This document shows positions 5,641 through 8,644 of a stretch of 8,644 bases of DNA, one piece after another. Below the pieces are notes generated by a model that was not told where the DNA came from, searched no databases, and was given only the letters and a program-made list of their open reading frames with translations. This DNA comes from Nanobdellota archaeon (GTDB lineage Archaea; Nanobdellota; Nanobdellia; Woesearchaeales; GW2011-AR15), in NCBI GenBank assembly GCA_013335235.1, contig JAAXVZ010000042.1, positions 1-8,644 on the forward strand. The letters run 5' to 3'. Both the position numbers and the translations under genes were made by a program. Position 1 is the first letter of the stretch. Each line of letters opens with the position of its first letter.

Positions 5641-7168
5641 GCTTCCAGCCTGGTTTTAGGCCTACGCTGCCAAGATATGCCGGATTCCTGCTGTCTACTG
5701 TGAAAGTCACCTCACCAAGAGAAAGGGCATATACTTCCGAGTGGTCATATTTGTGAAGCACGACGTCTATGAAATAAGACCCATTAAGAAACGGCTGGTT
5801 CTCTATCGTGCAAGTTATACTATTAATTCCGGAATGAAACTCTGAGAATGATTTTCCGGAATTAGGACCTGCCAAAAGAAGACCTTCTTCATTGCGGATA
5901 GCTATACCTATAGTCAGGCCTGTGAGTTTCTTCCTTGCCATGAACTTAATGTTTATGACCAAGCTGCCTCCTGTCTGAATAGAGGCATTAGCTCCTGAGG
6001 AAATAGATATATCCAGAATCTTAGCATCACCCTTTTCTGAACTGTATAAGGAATTGAAATGCCTGGCAAGCTCTGACCTAAGTTCAGAGATCTCCTTTAA
6101 AGAATAGCCGCTTCCGCTGTCATGTACGCTTAAGGCGATTTGTCTCTTCTCGACAGTGAGCTTGACCAGCTCATCTATGATGAACCTGAGGATAGTGCTA
6201 ATCCCTTTTTTTTTGGATTGCTCCGGCTCTATTGCTGAAAGGTAGCATGACAGGACTTTTCCGCGTATGACTGGGCTAATCTCCTGTGACAGGAAATGCT
6301 CTTCGATATGATGCAATAGGAATTCCCTGAAATCCTGTTTTTTCATGCTTTGATTGAGGAAGCCTATGAACTGAGTCAGGTTATCTTTGTCAAGGCAAAG
6401 AATGAGATTATAATAGAACTTGCCTCCAACACCATATCTCTCAAAATCCATCTCACTAATCTTAGGCAATTCAAAACTATAAAGCCTATGAAGATTGTAG
6501 ATCTCCTTGAGTTTTGAGGAAAGAAGAGATTCATTGATACCTAAGGCAATCTGTGCGATAATTACTTTTGCCCTCCTCCCTGCTGTCTCATCCAGGTCTG
6601 ACCGCGAATATTCTGACCTATGGAAAAGATATCTGTCAAGCATGAAAAGCCCTGCCTGCTTCTGTTCCGGCGTATCTGCCACTCTAACCTCCTGTTCATA
6701 GAGCAGGATGATCCTGTCAATCATGTCAACTAGCAGTTCTCTGTAGTTTTTTATATCTGTGAGCCCTGCCAGGCGCTCAGCTGCATTAAGGTCATTTATC
6801 AGTGAATTGATCTCCTGGGTCCTGTCGCTTGCCACAGCCTTCGTTCTGCTAAGCAACCTCAAAGAATCAAGTAGATATATAGGCAGAACATTTCCCGGCG
6901 CACCAAGGCATTTTATTTTTCCGTCCTTCAGATACGCAACCTTATCGCAGAACTGCATGACCATATTAAGATCATGGCTTACTAGGACAAGCTGCTTCCC
7001 TTCTGTACGCTTCTGCTGGATTGCTTTCAGGCACTTCCTCTTGAATTCCTCATCTCCGACAGAGATTGTCTCATCGATAAGCAGGATAGTATGGCTGCTG
7101 TGCATCGCGACTGAAAAGGCAAGGCGCGCTTTCATCCCTGAGGAATAATACTTCACTTTCATGGCCAT
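5624..7168 (-). CDS. C-terminal part of Wzt-like ATPase: signature, Walker B, helical insert, Wzt_C domain
   Basis: A 514-residue open piece from the first ATG after the stop. No Shine-Dalgarno is apparent before this ATG or the one at 7162, so independent translation is doubtful. It holds YSSGM (8-12), TILLIDE (27-33), the D-loop region SVGDEEFKRK, and SHDLNMV with the H-loop His65. Residues about 100-380 are mostly charged and helix-like with no recognised family, and form the extra segment. Residues about 382-513 match the general pattern of the Wzt C-terminal domain: alternating beta strands beginning AKILDISI, then VINIKFMARKKL, GIAIRNEEGLLL and FLNGSYFIDVVL, and ending AYLGSVGLKPGWKL. 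In studied Wzt proteins this domain binds the terminal residue of the exported glycan. The 3' end overlaps the convergent Cys-rich gene by 17 bases. Confidence 0.72.
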   Translation of the reverse strand: MAMKVKYYSSGMKARLAFSVAMHSSHTILLIDETISVGDEEFKRKCLKAIQQKRTEGKQLVLVSHDLNMVMQFCDKVAYLKDGKIKCLGAPGNVLPIYLLDSLRLLSRTKAVASDRTQEINSLINDLNAAERLAGLTDIKNYRELLVDMIDRIILLYEQEVRVADTPEQKQAGLFMLDRYLFHRSEYSRSDLDETAGRRAKVIIAQIALGINESLLSSKLKEIYNLHRLYSFELPKISEMDFERYGVGGKFYYNLILCLDKDNLTQFIGFLNQSMKKQDFREFLLHHIEEHFLSQEISPVIRGKVLSCYLSAIEPEQSKKKGISTILRFIIDELVKLTVEKRQIALSVHDSGSGYSLKEISELRSELARHFNSLYSSEKGDAKILDISISSGANASIQTGGSLVINIKFMARKKLTGLTIGIAIRNEEGLLLAGPNSGKSFSEFHSGINSITCTIENQPFLNGSYFIDVVLHKYDHSEVYALSLGEVTFTVDSRNPAYLGSVGLKPGWKLSLTP

Positions 7169-7183
7169 GTAATCTTTAAGCCC

Positions 7184-7186
7184 TTA
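7184..7186 (-). other. In-frame TAA stop within the ATPase domain
   Basis: TAA follows AGA TTT and is followed by GGG CTT AAA GAT TAC ATG in the same frame. It lies in a small inverted repeat: TTTAAG (7175-7180) and CTTAAA (7183-7188), separated by two bases. Confidence 0.9.
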
Positions 7187-7534
7187 AAATCTTATGACTG
7201 AAGCAAGCTTGCTGTTCATCTCCTCTCTGGACCAGCCAAGCATAGTCGAATAGAAAACAAGATTATCTGTCCCAGAAAGCTCATCCTGGAAGCAGGAATC
7301 TGTATCCAGGAACGTCAGAACATCTCCCTGTATATCCATTCTTCCGGAAGTCGGCACAGTTATGCCAGCTATTATCCTCAAAAGTGTAGATTTCCCGCAC
7401 CCGTTCGCCCCTATTATCCCAAGCGATTCGCCGTCCTTCAATAGGAGGTTTATCTGCCTGAGGACATCAATACTCGCGCGTTTCTGGCCGCGCGTTATAT
7501 TATATGACTTGGAAATGCCATCAAGCCGTATCAT
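7184..7534 (-). CDS. N-terminal fragment of Wzt-like ATPase (Walker A half)
   Basis: This 116-residue open piece encodes the first part of an ABC nucleotide-binding domain. The Walker A motif GANGCGKST is at 42-50, followed by LLRIIAGITVPTSGRM, and the piece ends right after GWSREEMNSKLASVIRF. It has no signature motif or Walker B, so it cannot hydrolyse ATP alone. Its ATG at 7534 overlaps the permease stop (ATGA), with GGTGAG (7545-7540) as a Shine-Dalgarno five bases before it. If translation really ends at 7184, it is a truncated product. Confidence 0.7.
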   Translation of the reverse strand: MIRLDGISKSYNITRGQKRASIDVLRQINLLLKDGESLGIIGANGCGKSTLLRIIAGITVPTSGRMDIQGDVLTFLDTDSCFQDELSGTDNLVFYSTMLGWSREEMNSKLASVIRF

Positions 7535-8283
7535 AGTATCTCACCGAGCCTCTTTGAGAATATCTGGTAGAACTTAAGACATAGATAAGACAGCAGCATG
7601 ACAATAACAATTGTAATCGTGACCTGGTCTAGGGAATCTTGATAATTGTATATGACCGTGTTCCTGAGGTGGCTTATTATCCTTGCCAGAGGGTTCAAGA
7701 GGTAGTATCTAAGGAATTGGGCAGGAACATATCTCTCAGGATACAAAACAGGCGTAAGCCAGAACCCAAGGAAAAGCACAAAGTTCCAGACATGCACTAT
7801 GTCCCTGAAGTAGATATATACAGTTGAGACCGCAAGCGATACTGATATGACAAAAGCAAACAGCAGGAAAAAATAAAGCACGCTGGAAAGCCGCAGGAAA
7901 GTGAACACCTGTATCCTGAACAAGAGCATAAGAATAAGGAGCACTATAAGATTCGCCGCAAACCCTATAACAGCAGAGAGATTAGAGCCAAGTACGATCA
8001 TATGGAGCGGGACCTTGATCTTCTTTAGCATACCCATGCTGGAAGCTACTGCAGAGATGGATGCAGATGTCGCTTCAGAGAAAAAGTTCCATACAATCAT
8101 CCCAAGTATGAGAAATATCTGGTAGTATTCAAAGGTGAATCTCATGACATAAGTGAATATGATTGTAAGGGAAGCGAGCATGAGAAGCGGGTTTAGCAGC
8201 ACCCATGCATATCCGAACCTTGTGCTGCTATATCTCAGCTTTATATCCCTGAGAGCTATCTGCAGAATAAGATTAACGTTCAC
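7531..8283 (-). CDS. wzm: Wzm-like ABC-2 type permease for polysaccharide/glycolipid export
   Basis: A 250-residue membrane protein of the ABC-2 (TagG/Wzm/KpsM) type, with about six membrane segments. The amphipathic N-terminal RDIKLRY (12-18) is followed by GYAWVLLNPLL at the first membrane segment. YFRDIVHVWNFVLF, FWLTPVLYP and LNPLARIISHLRN near 158-215 are typical of the family. The longest open frame begins at ATG 8328, but the likely promoter (TATATAAA, 8306-8313) lies inside that extension. The GTG at 8283 is exactly 26.5 bases from the box centre, and it also brings the N-terminus close to the usual length before RDxKxRY. The start is therefore placed at GTG 8283 in a leaderless message. 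It overlaps the ATPase gene by four bases (ATGA), the usual permease-ATPase operon order. Family role: forming the channel that moves an undecaprenyl- or dolichyl-type lipid-linked glycan across the membrane. The cargo is unknown. Confidence 0.9.
   Translation of the reverse strand: MNVNLILQIALRDIKLRYSSTRFGYAWVLLNPLLMLASLTIIFTYVMRFTFEYYQIFLILGMIVWNFFSEATSASISAVASSMGMLKKIKVPLHMIVLGSNLSAVIGFAANLIVLLILMLLFRIQVFTFLRLSSVLYFFLLFAFVISVSLAVSTVYIYFRDIVHVWNFVLFLGFWLTPVLYPERYVPAQFLRYYLLNPLARIISHLRNTVIYNYQDSLDQVTITIVIVMLLSYLCLKFYQIFSKRLGEIL
7540..7545 (-). promoter_or_regulatory. Shine-Dalgarno for the ATPase gene
   Basis: GGTGAG on the minus strand lies five bases before the ATG at 7534, inside the end of the permease gene. 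It fits translational coupling of permease and ATPase. Confidence 0.6.
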
Positions 8284-8305
8284 AAGATAGCAAAATATTC
8301 TAAAA

Positions 8306-8313
8306 TTTATATA
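8306..8313 (-). promoter_or_regulatory. TATA box of the exporter operon
   Basis: TATATAAA on the minus strand, identical to the octamer used leftward at 4693-4686 and at the same 26.5-base distance from its start codon (GTG 8283). It sets the permease start. Confidence 0.7.
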
Positions 8314-8328
8314 TTTAGTGAAGCACAT

Positions 8329-8595
8329 TAGCAGAATGAAGCAGCAACTTTGTGAGATCCTTAGACTTCTCAGTCCAAAATGAACAGGGGATGCCCAGAT
8401 GGAAATTGCGAGTTCCAGCTTCCTGAAAATCTAGGATTCTCATGAGATCCGGGGACATCATTTAGACTAGTACACAGCTCTAGCCGAACCTGCTGCTATC
8501 GTAGGTGAAGTGTGGTTTTCTGCCAGAACTAATGAATAGAACATGCGGACTCGGCTTTGTACAATATTCTATCTAAAAGTACCATTTAGATAAAA
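8329..8595. other. Intergenic region without a convincing gene
   Basis: No RNA gene or recognisable coding region is seen between the exporter promoter and the promoter at the right end. The longest small frame is 48 codons on the minus strand (8461-8315). It lacks a Shine-Dalgarno, resembles nothing known to me, and runs through the exporter TATA box. The stretch may be regulatory or a decayed gene. The one clear structure is the inverted repeat at 8570-8592. Confidence 0.5.
8570..8592. repeat. Operator-like inverted repeat upstream of the right-end promoter
   Basis: TATCTAAA (8570-8577) and TTTAGATA (8585-8592) form a perfect 8-base inverted repeat around a 7-base centre. It ends four bases before the TATA-like box at 8596, where an archaeal regulator could interfere with or assist TBP/TFB binding. 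Confidence 0.55.
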
Positions 8596-8603
8596 TTTAA
8601 TAT
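8596..8603 (+). promoter_or_regulatory. TATA-like box for the gene at the right edge
   Basis: TTTAATAT is centred 27.5 bases before the ATG at 8627, the same spacing as the other leaderless genes here. No Shine-Dalgarno lies between them. Confidence 0.5.
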
Positions 8604-8626
8604 AGGCAACGCCCTTTTTTATTATT

Positions 8627-8644
8627 ATGTTATTTGATTGGAAA
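8627..8644 (+). CDS. Start of a gene cut by the window edge
   Basis: Six codons (MLFDWK) are visible from an ATG placed about 27 bases after a TATA-like box, as expected for a leaderless gene divergent from the exporter operon. Nothing can be said of the product. Confidence rests only on the promoter spacing. Confidence 0.4.

Larger units (their letters stand above)
5624..7534 (-). pseudogene. wzt: Wzt-like polysaccharide-export ATPase gene interrupted by one in-frame stop
   Basis: Two reading frames in the same phase join into one 636-codon gene whose codon 117 is TAA (7186-7184). Read through, the order is complete for an O-antigen-type exporter ATPase: Walker A (42-50), Q-loop region ending in CFQDELSG (about 81-88), signature YSSGM (130-134), Walker B with catalytic Glu155, H-loop His187, a helical region of about 280 residues, and a Wzt-type beta-sandwich domain (about 504-635). 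The stop falls where relatives usually have Ala or Ser, between Phe and Gly-Leu; TCA (Ser) to TAA would be one base change. There is no other stop or frameshift in over 500 downstream codons, so the lesion is recent, a sequencing or assembly error, or tolerated by an unknown recoding. TAA does not match known archaeal pyrrolysine recoding, which uses TAG. The gene is coupled to the upstream permease by an ATGA overlap. Family role: energising export of a lipid-linked glycan and recognising its end. Confidence 0.75.

Noticed and set aside
6759..7148. 129-codon plus-strand open frame
   Set aside because: It lies opposite the ATPase signature and Walker B region, which is clearly coding on the minus strand.
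7184..7186. Pyrrolysine or selenocysteine recoding of the internal stop
   Set aside because: The codon is TAA. Pyrrolysine uses TAG and selenocysteine uses TGA, so neither known archaeal system applies.
8315..8461. 48-codon minus-strand frame upstream of the permease
   Set aside because: No Shine-Dalgarno or TATA at the right distance, no recognised similarity, and it runs through the exporter's TATA box. It is more likely chance or a decayed remnant.
1..8644. CRISPR array, tRNA, rRNA, transposase or integration site
   Set aside because: No regularly spaced direct repeats, cloverleaf-like sequence, rRNA segments or transposase motifs were seen on either strand.

Overview
The window looks archaeal. 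Most genes that are first in their transcript have an A/T-rich TATA-like octamer centred about 24-28 bases before the start codon, with no ribosome binding site between. This is the pattern of leaderless archaeal transcripts. Genes inside operons instead carry Shine-Dalgarno sequences (AGGAGGTG before the gene starting at 652, GGTGAG before the gene starting at 7534). The lineage cannot be fixed from this sequence. A DPANN-type archaeon is a reasonable guess, because small secreted proteins built from Cys-pair repeats are familiar there, but that is inference.

Layout. Positions 1-1572 (minus strand) hold two overlapping, clearly paralogous radical SAM genes; the second runs off the left edge. 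A divergent intergenic region (1573-1700) with a promoter on each side leads to a plus-strand polytopic membrane protein resembling a GT-C glycosyltransferase (1701-3047). This gene converges on a minus-strand cobalamin-type radical SAM enzyme (3161-4663). The gap between them (3048-3160) is full of inverted repeats. A single TATA element at 4686-4693 appears to drive the cobalamin-type enzyme leftward and, rightward, a membrane-anchored protein with 18 cysteines in nine regular pairs (4714-5640). That gene overlaps by 17 bases the end of a minus-strand two-gene ABC exporter operon: a Wzm-like permease (7531-8283) and a Wzt-like ATPase (5624-7534). The ATPase reading frame is broken by one in-frame TAA between Walker A and the signature motif, and it carries an unusual helical insert of about 280 residues before its Wzt-type C-terminal sugar-binding domain. 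Positions 8329-8595 hold no convincing gene. A new plus-strand gene seems to begin at 8627 and is cut by the window edge.

How the genes may work together. A Wzm/Wzt exporter with a carbohydrate-binding domain, a GT-C-like membrane glycosyltransferase and several radical SAM enzymes are what one expects in a locus that builds, modifies and exports a cell-surface glycan or glycolipid. The Cys-rich exported protein, with four N-glycosylation sequons, is a plausible surface client or partner. No soluble glycosyltransferase or nucleotide-sugar enzyme is visible here, so the pathway assignment is inferred from context.
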